Shown: positions 16,878 through 26,846 of the stretch, in pieces
Position numbering within the stretch: the first letter of the stretch is position 1
Layout of the letters: every line of letters starts with the position of its first letter
Origin: an uncultured Bacilli bacterium
GTDB taxonomy: Bacteria > Bacillota_I > Bacilli_A > RFN20 > CAG-449
Direction: 5' to 3'
NCBI GenBank assembly: GCA_947588815.1
Contig: CANQAG010000008.1
Coordinates: 1 to 53,435 of the forward strand
Length of the DNA stretch: 53,435 bases
Notes under the pieces: model-generated
The model's database searches: none
What the model was told of the DNA's origin: nothing
The model's input: the letters and a program-made list of their open reading frames with translations, nothing else
Program-made: the position numbers and the translations under genes

Positions 16878-18419
16878 ATGATATTTGTGGAACGTCTTTT
16901 AAAGGCCTTGAATATTGATGATGAGCAATATTCTAAATTGATAGAAGAGATCGATCTTAATGATTTAGAAGATCCGTATAATTTGATCGATATCGAAAAA
17001 GCCTATAACCGCCTTGAAAAGGCGATTGAAAACAGCGAAAAAGTAATGATATATGGCGACTATGATTGCGATGGAATCATGGCGACATCGATTTTAATGA
17101 TCGCATTAAAAAAACGGGGATTAAATCCTGGATATTACATTCCTTCACGCTATCTCGACGGATATGGGATCACAACTGAAAAAGTCTTAGAAATCGCAAA
17201 TAAAGGCTACTCGCTTATCGTCACTGTAGACAATGGCGTCAATCAAATCGAAGCTTTGACATTAGCCAAAGAACGCGGAATCGACGTCATTGTTACCGAC
17301 CATCATGAAATGATGTTTAAAGAAGTACCAAGTTATGCGATAGTTCACCCATTCAAAAGAAAAGTAACCAGTGCGTCTTCGTGTGGCGCTTATGTGAGTT
17401 TCATGCTTTCACGACTTATTCTGCAAGATGTAGATCATTATCTTTTAGCGCTTGCTTCTTTGGCGACGGTTTCTGATCTCATGGAATTGAAAGATCATAA
17501 TCGCACTTTATTGCGCTTAGGATTAAGATATTTGAATAGCGAGCATTATCTTCAATTTGATTTGCTTTCTAAAAGTGAACATTATGACGAGACTACCTTG
17601 GGATTTGAAATCGCGCCTAAAATCAATGCTGTCGGGCGTGTCAATGAGACGATCGCGATCAATCGTGTTGTCAAATACTTTGTTGAAACCGATCGCACTG
17701 AAATAGTTCGCCTTCACGCTTTTATCGAGAGCAATAATAATTTAAGAAAAGCCTTAACTCAAAATGCTGTTTCAACCCTCGATCGCGCTAATTTTGAAAC
17801 GGTGAGAGTGATCATTAATGAGTGTGACAAAATTCAAGAAGGACTAGTGGGGGTCATCGCTTCAAGAATTCAAAATGAATATCAAAAACCATGTATAATA
17901 CTAACTAGCGATAGTAAAAATCCAGAGTTTTTAATCGGATCGGCACGTTCATACGAAGGTATTTCGTTAATTGATATTTTCAGTGCTACAGCGCCACTAT
18001 TAGAACGTTATGGTGGTCATGCATGCGCGGGAGGATTGACTTTAAAACGAGAGAATTTGCCTTCATTTATCGCCGGTGTCAACGAGTTTATTCGCGATAA
18101 AACGTGGAGCTTACCTAAAAAAGCGATCGTTACAATGGAAAAGGATGATTTTAACGATGAGAATTTTGCGATTTTAGAAAGCTTACATCCATTTGGAAAC
18201 GGATTTGAAGAGCCTTTTTTCTCAATTAACCTTTCTAAAAATGAAATCTATCCATTTAAAGAAAATCATATTCGCGGAAAGATCAATAGCATGACAAGTT
18301 TTATCGGTTTTTCTTTGCTTCCGAAAATCAGAGGTGAACAATTTAAACTGATCGGTAAATGGAAAAAAGATCGTTACGGCTTAAATTTTAAAGTCGATGA
18401 GGTCATAATAGAAAAATAA
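16878..18419 (+). CDS. recJ: Single-stranded-DNA exonuclease RecJ
   Basis: RecJ degrades single-stranded DNA 5' to 3' in recombination and mismatch repair. At 513 residues it is shorter than many homologues but has all core parts: phosphoesterase motif YDCDG at 62-66, TDHHE with D141-H142-H143, the DHHA1 motif GGHACAGG, and a C-terminal OB-like region. The protein lacks the long C-terminal extension of Bacillus RecJ. TAAAGGAG lies before the ATG. The penicillin-binding protein gene begins 18-40 bases later on the same strand. In Bacillus subtilis apt follows recJ, but here the division cluster does. Confidence 0.95.
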   Translation: MIFVERLLKALNIDDEQYSKLIEEIDLNDLEDPYNLIDIEKAYNRLEKAIENSEKVMIYGDYDCDGIMATSILMIALKKRGLNPGYYIPSRYLDGYGITTEKVLEIANKGYSLIVTVDNGVNQIEALTLAKERGIDVIVTDHHEMMFKEVPSYAIVHPFKRKVTSASSCGAYVSFMLSRLILQDVDHYLLALASLATVSDLMELKDHNRTLLRLGLRYLNSEHYLQFDLLSKSEHYDETTLGFEIAPKINAVGRVNETIAINRVVKYFVETDRTEIVRLHAFIESNNNLRKALTQNAVSTLDRANFETVRVIINECDKIQEGLVGVIASRIQNEYQKPCIILTSDSKNPEFLIGSARSYEGISLIDIFSATAPLLERYGGHACAGGLTLKRENLPSFIAGVNEFIRDKTWSLPKKAIVTMEKDDFNDENFAILESLHPFGNGFEEPFFSINLSKNEIYPFKENHIRGKINSMTSFIGFSLLPKIRGEQFKLIGKWKKDRYGLNFKVDEVIIEK

Positions 18420-18446
18420 AGATAATATCATTTAACGGTGATTAAA

Positions 18447-20354
18447 ATGCTCCCGTTAATGCTTATTAAAAGAATCAGAACTATCGCGGTTATCACGGTT
18501 TTGTTGGTGGCTTCGATAGTTTTTAAATTGACTTATAACACGATATTTATGCATCAAGAATTGGTAACTTTAGCGTCTGAATTATGGCAAAGGTCTTTTC
18601 CGCTTTATGCCCCACGCGGTTATATTATCGATCGAAATGGAGAATTATTGGCCACTAATGAACCGACCTTATCGCTTTATGCGATTCCTTATCAAGTTAA
18701 AGATAAAATGCAAACTAGCGTTAATCTTGCAAGTATTCTTGGAGTCGATCAAGAAATAATTTTTGAAAAACTCAATAAAAAAGCTTCGATAGTTTCCTTC
18801 CATCCTTATGGAAGAAAATTGACTTATGGACAATCCGAACAGATTGAAAAGCTTTCACTTGATGGTATTTATTTAGTTCAAGACAATCTTCGCACCTATC
18901 CATATAAAGAATATATGGCTTCTTTAATTGGATTTGTGGGGATTGACAATATTGGTTTTGCGGGACTTGAAAGTTATTATGACAACTATTTAACCGGCAA
19001 AAGGGGTTCGTTAAATTATTATATGGATGCCAAAGGCGGTCTTTTCCCCAACACCCAAAGTGAAATCATCGCCCCCAGTCAAGGAATGAGTTTAGAACTA
19101 ACCATCGATTTAAGATTGCAAAATATCCTCGAACGGGAAATGGAAAATGCATACTTACAATACAGCGCCGATGAAGTTGTAGGGATTATTATGGATCCCA
19201 ATAATGGTGAAATTCTTGCGATCGGCAATCGACCGACTTACGATAACAATCGTTATCAAGATTATGATCAGACTATCTACAATCGATTATTGCCGGTCTA
19301 TAATTCTTTTGAACCGGGTTCTACCTTTAAGGCGATCACATTTGCCTCGGCAATCAATGAAAATTTAATCGATATCGATAATGATACTTACTATGATAAG
19401 GGATACGAAATTGTGGCCGGTACCCGCATCAATTCATGGAAAAAAGGCGGACATGGATTGCAGACTTATCTTGAAGTGTTGGAGAATTCTTCTAACCCCG
19501 GATTTGTTCAAATTGCAAGGATGCTAGGAAAAGATAAATTATATCAATACGTCAAAGATTTTGGATTTAATCAAAAAACCGGGGTCGATATCCAAGGGGA
19601 AAATAAAGGAATCATGTTTTCATATGATAATTTTAACGAATTAGAACAAGCGACTACCGCTTTTGGCCAAGGTATTTCAGTCACTGCGATGCAGTTAGTG
19701 ACAGCATTCAGCGCTGTGATTAATGGAGGTTATCTTTTTAAACCTCATGTTTGTAAATCGCTTCTTTCTTCATCATTGATGGAAAGAGTCTATGAAGTTA
19801 CTCCAACAGTTGTACGTCAAGTGATCAGTGAAGAAACGTCAAAGACGATGCGTCGAGCCTTGGAATCGGTGGTTTCTCGCGGATCAGGGCGTAAAGCATA
19901 CGTTGAAGGTTATCGTGTCGGAGGTAAAACAGGAACGGCTCAAATTGCTGAAAACGGCGTCTATGTCGATGGAAAATACATTCTTTCTTTTATCGCCGGT
20001 GCCCCGATGAACGATCCGCGCTTAGTTTGCTATTTTTCAATCAAGAATGCGCATAACGCCGTACAGTACGGTGGAACAACCGTCGGTCCGATTATCGGAA
20101 GAATTATTGAAGATTGTTTAAAGACACTCGGTGTAGAAAAAAATTATGAGGGTATTGAACGTGAATACACATGGATGGATACTAAGACGGCGCAAGTACC
20201 GAATTTTATCGGTAAAGATAAAAAAGAAGTTAAATCACGCGACTTCACTTTTGTTTTTGTCGGATCGGGAAATAAAGTAATCGATCAATTGCCGCGCGTC
20301 GGCGAAATGATTCCTATCGGTTCTAAAGTTGTGATTATGCTAGGCGGTGAATAA
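18447..20354 (+). CDS. Class B penicillin-binding protein, SpoVD/FtsI type
   Basis: A septal or spore-cortex transpeptidase that cross-links peptidoglycan. It has an N-terminal membrane anchor (about 10-30), the dimerization domain with the usual YAPRGYIIDRNGELLA start, and the transpeptidase domain with STFK (serine 292), SSN and KTGTA (494-498). A single PASTA domain of about 60 residues ends the protein, as in SpoVD and PBP2x types. The start is uncertain: ATG at 18447 is taken because a weak GGTG site sits seven bases before it; GTG at 18438 and ATG at 18459 are alternatives. It heads the mur/fts cluster, so the main cell-division enzyme is the more likely role. Confidence 0.93.
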   Translation: MLPLMLIKRIRTIAVITVLLVASIVFKLTYNTIFMHQELVTLASELWQRSFPLYAPRGYIIDRNGELLATNEPTLSLYAIPYQVKDKMQTSVNLASILGVDQEIIFEKLNKKASIVSFHPYGRKLTYGQSEQIEKLSLDGIYLVQDNLRTYPYKEYMASLIGFVGIDNIGFAGLESYYDNYLTGKRGSLNYYMDAKGGLFPNTQSEIIAPSQGMSLELTIDLRLQNILEREMENAYLQYSADEVVGIIMDPNNGEILAIGNRPTYDNNRYQDYDQTIYNRLLPVYNSFEPGSTFKAITFASAINENLIDIDNDTYYDKGYEIVAGTRINSWKKGGHGLQTYLEVLENSSNPGFVQIARMLGKDKLYQYVKDFGFNQKTGVDIQGENKGIMFSYDNFNELEQATTAFGQGISVTAMQLVTAFSAVINGGYLFKPHVCKSLLSSSLMERVYEVTPTVVRQVISEETSKTMRRALESVVSRGSGRKAYVEGYRVGGKTGTAQIAENGVYVDGKYILSFIAGAPMNDPRLVCYFSIKNAHNAVQYGGTTVGPIIGRIIEDCLKTLGVEKNYEGIEREYTWMDTKTAQVPNFIGKDKKEVKSRDFTFVFVGSGNKVIDQLPRVGEMIPIGSKVVIMLGGE

Positions 20355-20355
20355 A

Positions 20356-21705
20356 ATGAAAATTAAAGAAATTTTAGCCTTCATTGGAGTAACAAGCGAC
20401 GATTCACGCGAAATCGAAAAAATCGAAGAAGATTTATCATCTGTCGATCAAACCACTTGTTTTTTAGCCATCAATGGTCACCATTACACGACTAAACGTC
20501 AGGTAAAAGAGGCAAAAAAAAGTCGGTGTCCCTTGATTCTTGCCGATCAAAAAATACGAGGTACCATTTATGTCAAAGATCTAAAAAAAAGAGTCTTTGA
20601 TATTTGCGCTTATTTTTATCATCTCGATTTAAGTGAATTGCATCTCATTGCGATAACCGGTACAAACGGAAAAACCAGTCTCGCACACTTATTAGTCGAA
20701 GCTTTGGAGTTTTATAAAAAAAAGGTGGCGCTAATTTCTACTGTACGATACGACGAAAAAACGTTTATGAGTGATTTAACGACACCACGCGCGTCAAAAA
20801 TCGCATATTTTTTCAATGAAGCCGTCAAACGTCATGATCAATATTTAGTGATGGAAGTGAGTTCAATCGCTTATAAGGAAGAACGTGTAAACGGCATACG
20901 TTTTGATACAATATTTTTAACGAATCTAGAAAGCGATCATCTTGACTATCACCAAACAATCGAAGCGTACCATCAATCAAAGCTAGATTTTATAAGCAGT
21001 AACCCACATGGCAAATTGTTTTATTCTCAAGCATTAAAAAAGGAGCTGAATGGTATAAAAGTACGATTACCGAATGTTATTTCATCGAGCCTTTCACTAA
21101 CTGAATTCAATTTTCAAAATTGTAGATATAAAACTAAACTATCAGCGATATCGATAGTCAATATCTCGCTATTAATCGCATTTTTACAAAGTGAAAATTT
21201 TATAAATATTAGGCAATGTGTCAGTAACTTAAAACCGATAAAAGGACGTATGGATCTCGTTTATCAAAAGCCATACATCATCATCGATTACGCTCATACG
21301 GAAAGTAGTTTTAAAATGGTACTAAGTTGCTTAAAGAAGATTCATCAAGGAAAAATGACCGTAATCTTTGGCGCGGGTGGAGAACGCGACACCACGAAGC
21401 GAAAACGATATGGAAATTTGGCACTTGAATATGCTGATAAAAGAATTGTGACGGATGATAACCCTCGAAATGAAGATCCGCAAAAAATCATCGACGATAT
21501 TGTCGCTGGTCATCAAGATTCTTTCATCATCATCCATAATCGTAAAACGGCGATAAAATACGCCTTAGATCACGCGTCCGCCGATGAGTTGGTGGTAATC
21601 CTTGGCAAAGGAGATGAAAATTATTCAATCATCGGAAATCGCAAAGTGCCATATAGTGACTATAAGGAGGTTGAATCATGGATTTCCGGCAAGTCGTCGT
21701 TATAA
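20356..21705 (+). CDS. murE: UDP-MurNAc-tripeptide synthetase, probably DAP-adding
   Basis: MurE adds the third residue to the peptidoglycan stem peptide in the cytoplasm, using ATP. The 449-residue protein has the Mur ligase P-loop GTNGKTS at 102-108, the LESDHLDYH metal/ATP region, and the ADKRIVTDDNPRNEDP block. The DNPR motif at 368-371 is the known signature of ligases that add meso-diaminopimelate rather than lysine, so the wall is probably DAP-type. The ATG at 20356 follows the preceding stop by one base, with AGGCGGTG as its ribosome site; the mraY start lies inside its 3' end. Confidence 0.96.
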   Translation: MKIKEILAFIGVTSDDSREIEKIEEDLSSVDQTTCFLAINGHHYTTKRQVKEAKKSRCPLILADQKIRGTIYVKDLKKRVFDICAYFYHLDLSELHLIAITGTNGKTSLAHLLVEALEFYKKKVALISTVRYDEKTFMSDLTTPRASKIAYFFNEAVKRHDQYLVMEVSSIAYKEERVNGIRFDTIFLTNLESDHLDYHQTIEAYHQSKLDFISSNPHGKLFYSQALKKELNGIKVRLPNVISSSLSLTEFNFQNCRYKTKLSAISIVNISLLIAFLQSENFINIRQCVSNLKPIKGRMDLVYQKPYIIIDYAHTESSFKMVLSCLKKIHQGKMTVIFGAGGERDTTKRKRYGNLALEYADKRIVTDDNPRNEDPQKIIDDIVAGHQDSFIIIHNRKTAIKYALDHASADELVVILGKGDENYSIIGNRKVPYSDYKEVESWISGKSSL

Positions 21706-22667
21706 AATGCGCTTTAATATTGTTGATAAGTGTCGTAGTTTCAAATGTTATCAATAAATTTATAATAAAAAAAGCCAAAAAAGAATCTCTATATCAAGCG
21801 ATACGCGAAGATATTGTAAGCACTCATCAACTGAAGAATAAGACTCCGACAATGGGTGGTATCGGAATGATCGTCGCTACTTTTTTATCGCTCGTTTTAA
21901 TATCTCCATCGAGTTTTTTGTTGCGCGATGTTCAAGCAATTATTTTGGTGATGGCATCTTATTTTTTAATTGGCTTAATTGACGATTATCGTAAGGTTCA
22001 CTACCATGATTCAAAAGGAATGCCGGCTTCGATTCGTTTCCTTTTAGAATTACTTATCGCTTTTTTGATTCTCATTTTTTTAGGATATAGCGATAGTACC
22101 ACTTGGTATTTTCATTTGGCATTTCCAAAGATTATTATCGACATCGGAGTGTTGTTTATTTTTCTTTTTCCGCTAATGATTGTAGGAAGTGGCAATGCGG
22201 TAAATCTCTCTGATGGTCTTGATGGTTTAGCGACCTTACTGATGATCATCGCTCTTATGCCATTTGTGACTATCGCTTTAGTGCGTGAACAATACGATGT
22301 TAGCTTTCTGTTATGTGCTTTATTTGGCGCCCTTGTCGGTTTTGCGCCATTAAATTTGCATCCTGCCAAAATTTTTATGGGCGATTGTGGTTCTTTGATG
22401 TTAGGCGGAGTTTTAGCAATAATCGCCATCGTCTTAAAAGCTGAAGGAAGTCTTGTTGTAGTTGGAGCACTTTTTGTGATTGAAACATTGAGTGTGATCA
22501 TTCAAGTCGCATATTTTAAAATGACCCATAAGCGTGTTTTTTTAATGGCACCTCTTCATCATCATTTTGAAATGAAGGGAGTTGCCGAGTGGAAAGTTGT
22601 CATGGTTTTCACGCTTTTGGCATTAGTGCTATCGTTTGTCGCTTTAATGATTGGAGTGGGACTATGA
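21678..22667 (+). CDS. mraY: Phospho-MurNAc-pentapeptide transferase MraY
   Basis: MraY makes lipid I by moving phospho-MurNAc-pentapeptide to undecaprenyl phosphate in the membrane. The 329-residue protein has about ten predicted spans and the key motifs: KTPTMGG near 52-58, GLIDDYRK with the catalytic aspartates, GNAVNLSDGLDGLA, FMGDCGSLMLGG and the LMAPLHHHFE metal/substrate loop. An AAGGAGG site within the end of murE precedes the ATG by seven bases; the reading frames overlap by 28 bases. murF, usually found near here, is absent. Confidence 0.97.
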   Translation: MDFRQVVVIKCALILLISVVVSNVINKFIIKKAKKESLYQAIREDIVSTHQLKNKTPTMGGIGMIVATFLSLVLISPSSFLLRDVQAIILVMASYFLIGLIDDYRKVHYHDSKGMPASIRFLLELLIAFLILIFLGYSDSTTWYFHLAFPKIIIDIGVLFIFLFPLMIVGSGNAVNLSDGLDGLATLLMIIALMPFVTIALVREQYDVSFLLCALFGALVGFAPLNLHPAKIFMGDCGSLMLGGVLAIIAIVLKAEGSLVVVGALFVIETLSVIIQVAYFKMTHKRVFLMAPLHHHFEMKGVAEWKVVMVFTLLALVLSFVALMIGVGL

Positions 22668-23893
22668 AAGTGTTGATTTTGGGATTTAAAAAGAGTGGAA
22701 AGGCAGCGTACGAATTATTAAAAAACGGAAACGAAATCGCAGTTTACGATGAAGAGAAGATTACTTTGCCGGGAGTTGAATATTATGATAAACGGCGATT
22801 AAAAGATGAATTGCCATTATTTGATCTATGCGTTCGTTCGCCGGGTATAAAAGCCACCGATGAGATTTATGAAATCTGCCGTCTTTTGTCGCGTGAAGTG
22901 ATTTCTGAGATTGAATTGGGATTTCGTTATCTTAAAAATCAAAAATTGATCGCCGTTAGTGGCACTAATGGGAAAACGACTCTCGTAAAGCTACTTGAAT
23001 CGATTTTAAAAACCACTTATCAAACCACAGTATGTGGCAATATCGGTACACCGCTTTGTGAAGCTCTAATTGAAAATAGAGATACTGAAATTTTTATCGT
23101 CGAAGTGTCATCTTTTCAATTAGAAGATATTTATCAATTTAAACCGACGATTTTAATATATACCAATCTCACGCCTAATCATTTAGATAGTGTAGTAAGT
23201 TATACATATTATCGGGCATCGAAAAAAAGAGCGATGTTAAATCTTGAAAGATCGCAAATAATCGGTCTTGAGGATATGGGTTTTGAAACTCTTCCTAATG
23301 AAGAGAAATCACGGGTTATATTTAATGGTACAAATTTTATAATTGATGAAAAATATATAATTGATGCTACTACGATCTCTTTACGTGGCGCTCACAATAT
23401 CAAACACATTATAAAAGCCATTCGATGTGCGCTAGCGCTTGGTATAACTTATCAAAATATTGAAAAAGGTTTAAAATCATTTATTCCGGTGCCATTTCGC
23501 GAAGAGATTATCTATCAAAACGATACTTTAACGATTGTCAATGATTCAAAGTCGACATCTTGCGATGCTTTAAAGGCCGCGATAAACACTTTTACAAACG
23601 GACCGCGGGCGATTATTGTCGGAGGAATTTATAAATCCGGTGGTATCGAAAATTTAAAATTCAACGAGGATGACAAAATTTTTATCTACGGCCGTGATCA
23701 AAAACTTCTTTCGCAGTACTTAAATGGCGAAACGTTCGATGATTTAGACGAAGTGTTTGAACGATTGCACGAACTTAGTTTTAATCATGGGACGATTTTA
23801 TTCTCCCCGGGATGTAGTTCTTTCGACCAATATAGTTCCTACAAGAAAAGGGGTGAGCACTTTAACCAGTTAGTTAAAGTTTACTATGAATAG
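22664..23893 (+). CDS. murD: UDP-MurNAc-L-alanine:D-glutamate ligase MurD
   Basis: MurD adds D-glutamate, the second residue of the stem peptide, using ATP. The 409-residue product begins MKVLILGFKKSGKAA, a Rossmann-like nucleotide-sugar domain, followed by P-loop GTNGKTT at 100-106, the NLTPNHLDS stretch and a C-terminal domain with DSKSTSCDA. The ATG at 22664 overlaps the mraY stop by four bases; an upstream in-frame start would lie within mraY without a ribosome site. A GGAGTGGG site precedes it. Some 15-20% shorter than typical 450-residue homologues because of compact loops. Confidence 0.96.
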   Translation: MKVLILGFKKSGKAAYELLKNGNEIAVYDEEKITLPGVEYYDKRRLKDELPLFDLCVRSPGIKATDEIYEICRLLSREVISEIELGFRYLKNQKLIAVSGTNGKTTLVKLLESILKTTYQTTVCGNIGTPLCEALIENRDTEIFIVEVSSFQLEDIYQFKPTILIYTNLTPNHLDSVVSYTYYRASKKRAMLNLERSQIIGLEDMGFETLPNEEKSRVIFNGTNFIIDEKYIIDATTISLRGAHNIKHIIKAIRCALALGITYQNIEKGLKSFIPVPFREEIIYQNDTLTIVNDSKSTSCDALKAAINTFTNGPRAIIVGGIYKSGGIENLKFNEDDKIFIYGRDQKLLSQYLNGETFDDLDEVFERLHELSFNHGTILFSPGCSSFDQYSSYKKRGEHFNQLVKVYYE

Positions 23894-24971
23894 CAATTTT
23901 TATCGTAAAGCACTCACCATTTCCGGATTGCTTTTAACCATTTTTGGAGTTTTTATGGTTTATGAAGCCTCTTCAGTATGGGCTCAGTTTAAATATGGCG
24001 ATCAGTTTTATTTTCTAAAACGGCAAGCACTTTACGCGTGTGTGGGAATCGGTGGTTTTTTTCTTGGTAGTAAAATCAGCGCTTCGTTTTTAAAAAAATA
24101 TGCCAATTACTTTTTGGCCATTTCGTTTTTGCTATTAATTTTAGTTTTGATTCCCGGAGTCGGATTAATTCGCGGCGGTTCTGCTTCGTGGCTTGGATTC
24201 GGCGGTTTTTCTTTTCAACCATCGGAATTTTTAAAAATTTCGCTGATTATTTTCTTTGCTAAGTATCTTGAAAAATTTTATGAACAAAGCGATAAAATCA
24301 AAACGATTTTACCTCCGTTATTGATTGCTTCAATCGGATTTATATTAATTATGCTGCAACCTGATTTTGGTACATGCATGGTTCTTGCCGTATCGTTATT
24401 TGCGCAAATTTACGCTTCAAGAATGCCACTAAAATGGTTTGTCATTTTCATGTTCACCGGCATCTTTGCCGTGTGTATTTTAATACTTTCGGCTTCATAT
24501 CGTTTTGAACGAATCATGTCATTTATCGATCCGTTTCAAGATCCATTGGGTTCGGGATTTCAAATCATTCAAAGTTTATATGCGATAGGACCCGGGGGAT
24601 TATTAGGTCAAGGAATCGGGGAAAGTTATCAAAAGCATTATTATTTGCCAGAACCTCAGACAGATTTTATTTTTGCCATCATCGTGGAAGAGTTTGGTCT
24701 TTTCGGCGGATTAATCGTCATCGGATTGTATGGGTTGATGTTTTTTTGTGCCTTTAAATTGATTTTCAGTACCAAAAATATTTTTAAATGCTACATGTGT
24801 TTAGGTCTTTTGGCATTATTCATGATTCAAGTGATCATCAATTTAGGAGTCGTTATTTCGCTTTTTCCGGTGACCGGAATTACGTTACCGCTTATCAGTT
24901 ATGGTGGTTCTTCGCTGTGTGTTTTGCTTTTTTCTTTAGGATTAATGGTGAATAAAAATGAACAAGAGTAG
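23886..24971 (+). CDS. ftsW: SEDS-family glycosyltransferase FtsW/SpoVE
   Basis: SEDS proteins polymerise lipid II into glycan strands at the septum, with a class B penicillin-binding protein partner. The 361-residue protein has about ten spans and the family motifs: SASWLGFGGFSFQPSEF, the LLIMLQPDFGT-type segment, SLYAIGPGGLLGQGIG, EPQTDFIFAIIVEEFG and a PLISYGGSS end. It overlaps murD by eight bases and murG by 14. Its location between murD and murG fits ftsW or the sporulation paralogue spoVE; the two cannot be told apart here. Confidence 0.95.
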   Translation: MNSNFYRKALTISGLLLTIFGVFMVYEASSVWAQFKYGDQFYFLKRQALYACVGIGGFFLGSKISASFLKKYANYFLAISFLLLILVLIPGVGLIRGGSASWLGFGGFSFQPSEFLKISLIIFFAKYLEKFYEQSDKIKTILPPLLIASIGFILIMLQPDFGTCMVLAVSLFAQIYASRMPLKWFVIFMFTGIFAVCILILSASYRFERIMSFIDPFQDPLGSGFQIIQSLYAIGPGGLLGQGIGESYQKHYYLPEPQTDFIFAIIVEEFGLFGGLIVIGLYGLMFFCAFKLIFSTKNIFKCYMCLGLLALFMIQVIINLGVVISLFPVTGITLPLISYGGSSLCVLLFSLGLMVNKNEQE

Positions 24972-25992
24972 AGTGTTATTATGTGCTTCGTCTTCAGGAG
25001 GCCACATCAATCCGGCAATCGCTTTAGGAACAGAATTAAAAAGGCGCGGACATTTGATCAAATATTTGGGAATAAAAGGAGAAATCGAGGAAAAGTTAAT
25101 CGATAAAGAGGATCTTATTGTCCTTGAAATCGCTAAATCATTTAAAAATTTTGTTAAAGACGTAAAACATTATCCTTTAGAAATCAAAGAATTTCGAAAA
25201 CTTAATAACTTAATCGAAAATTTTGATGTGATAGTTGGATGTGGCGGGTTTATTACTTTTGTGGTATCTTGCATGCCAAAGATAAAGGGGAAACGATTGA
25301 TTCTTCACGAACAAAATGTCCCGCTTGGCGACGCTTTAAAGTTCTCTTTAAAACGAGCAGACGACTTGATATTTTCTTTCGATGAATCAAAGTTAGAGAA
25401 AAAACCGAAAAAATTAAAGGTTCATTATCTTGGAAATCCATCTGGTTTTTTAATGAAAAGGACGATGGAAATCCCCAAAAAGAAAACGATTCTTTTTGTA
25501 AGTGGCTCCTTAGGTTCGACGACTTTATTGGAACTTGCTATCAATACTGCGTCGCTACTGCCCCAATATCAAATTACGATTATCAGTGGCACTAAATACT
25601 ATGAAAAAGCCAAAAAAATGAAAAAAAGCACCAATGTAACTATCGTTTCTTATGGTAAAATGGATGAACTTTTTGCAACCCACGAATTGATAATAATGCG
25701 CGCCGGAGGCAGTTCGATCGCTGAAGTTATCGAATTTGGACGTTTGTTAATTTTGATACCTTCGCCGTATGTAAAGCATAATCATCAGCATTTGAATGCT
25801 TCGTATCTTGCATTAAAGGGAGGCTGCGTCGAAATGCAAGAAGCGCAATTAAATCCGTATCTTTTAAAAAGTGAAATCATTAGGGTGATTGAAGATGAAA
25901 AAATCAAAGAAATGATGAAAAATGTACAAAGAGAAATAAAAAAATCTTCATCTTGCGAAGATATCGTACAACTAATTGAAAAATATGATTGA
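24958..25992 (+). CDS. murG: UDP-GlcNAc lipid I transferase MurG
   Basis: MurG turns lipid I into lipid II by adding GlcNAc at the inner membrane face. The 344-residue protein has the glycine-rich SSGGHINPA loop (14-20), EQNVPLGDA and a C-terminal nucleotide-sugar domain with MRAGGSSIAEVIEFGR, followed by a HNHQHLNA stretch. These match the family, though several loops diverge from Bacillus. Start inside the end of ftsW; stop overlapping the murB start. Confidence 0.95.
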   Translation: MNKSRVLLCASSSGGHINPAIALGTELKRRGHLIKYLGIKGEIEEKLIDKEDLIVLEIAKSFKNFVKDVKHYPLEIKEFRKLNNLIENFDVIVGCGGFITFVVSCMPKIKGKRLILHEQNVPLGDALKFSLKRADDLIFSFDESKLEKKPKKLKVHYLGNPSGFLMKRTMEIPKKKTILFVSGSLGSTTLLELAINTASLLPQYQITIISGTKYYEKAKKMKKSTNVTIVSYGKMDELFATHELIIMRAGGSSIAEVIEFGRLLILIPSPYVKHNHQHLNASYLALKGGCVEMQEAQLNPYLLKSEIIRVIEDEKIKEMMKNVQREIKKSSSCEDIVQLIEKYD

Positions 25993-26836
25993 AAAAGACC
26001 ATTATTGTATCGCCGAAAAGAGCTATATCAAAATCGGCGGTATCGTTAAAAAGTATCTTGAAAGTGATGATCTTTTAGAGGTTAAACAATATCTTAAGAC
26101 ACATCAAGATAAGGATTTTATCTATTTAGGAAACACGTCGAAAATGTTATTCGCCTTTGATTATAGCGATAAATATTACTTAAAGTTTACCAGAAGTCAG
26201 ATCGTCGATAAAAAAGATACGTTGATTGTCGATAGTGGTGTCTCATTGCCATATCTTGTTCGTTATATGATTGAAAAAGGGTATGGCGGAATCGAAAAGC
26301 TCGGCGATATTCCAGGTTTAATCGGAGGATCTATCGTCAACAACTGCGGTTGTTTTTTTGAGTCAATCGGAGACATAGTAGAAAAAGTGGTGGCTTTGAA
26401 TCGTAAGGGAGAAATCGTCATTATTTCACATGATAAGGCCTTGTTTACTTATCGCAGTTCTATTTTTAAGAGTAAACAATTGCTGATTGTTAAAGTCTAT
26501 TTTAAAAAAATTATTGCGTCATCCGATGCACTTAAAGCAAGTTATTTAAACGCCCATCGTCAGCGATTGAAAGTGCAACCTCATGGAATTAGAACTTTAG
26601 GTTCGACTTTTACTAATCCTCAAGGAATCTCAATCGGACAAATATTAGAGCGATTGGGTGCCAAAAACTTTCAAAATGAGACGGCGCGAATTTCCTTAAA
26701 ACACGCAAATTTTATCGAGATTTATGGTCATAATTCTTTCCGAAATATCTTAGTGTTAATTGAAAGATGTTCTAAATTATTATATAATTACCTAGATATA
26801 GCTCCTAAATTGGAGATTATCGTTTTGGAAAGTTAG
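25985..26836 (+). CDS. murB: UDP-N-acetylenolpyruvoylglucosamine reductase MurB
   Basis: MurB, an FAD enzyme, reduces the enolpyruvyl group to make UDP-MurNAc. The 283-residue protein has the FAD-binding region with GGIEKLGDIPGLIGGSIVNNCG (about 96-117), a TYRSSIFK motif and a C-terminal domain with LGSTFTNPQG, where the serine corresponds to the catalytic proton donor. The short (type II) layout is normal for Firmicutes. ATG 25985 overlaps the murG stop; a TTG nine bases upstream is less likely. Confidence 0.94.
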   Translation: MIEKDHYCIAEKSYIKIGGIVKKYLESDDLLEVKQYLKTHQDKDFIYLGNTSKMLFAFDYSDKYYLKFTRSQIVDKKDTLIVDSGVSLPYLVRYMIEKGYGGIEKLGDIPGLIGGSIVNNCGCFFESIGDIVEKVVALNRKGEIVIISHDKALFTYRSSIFKSKQLLIVKVYFKKIIASSDALKASYLNAHRQRLKVQPHGIRTLGSTFTNPQGISIGQILERLGAKNFQNETARISLKHANFIEIYGHNSFRNILVLIERCSKLLYNYLDIAPKLEIIVLES

Positions 26837-26846
26837 GTGAATGACG

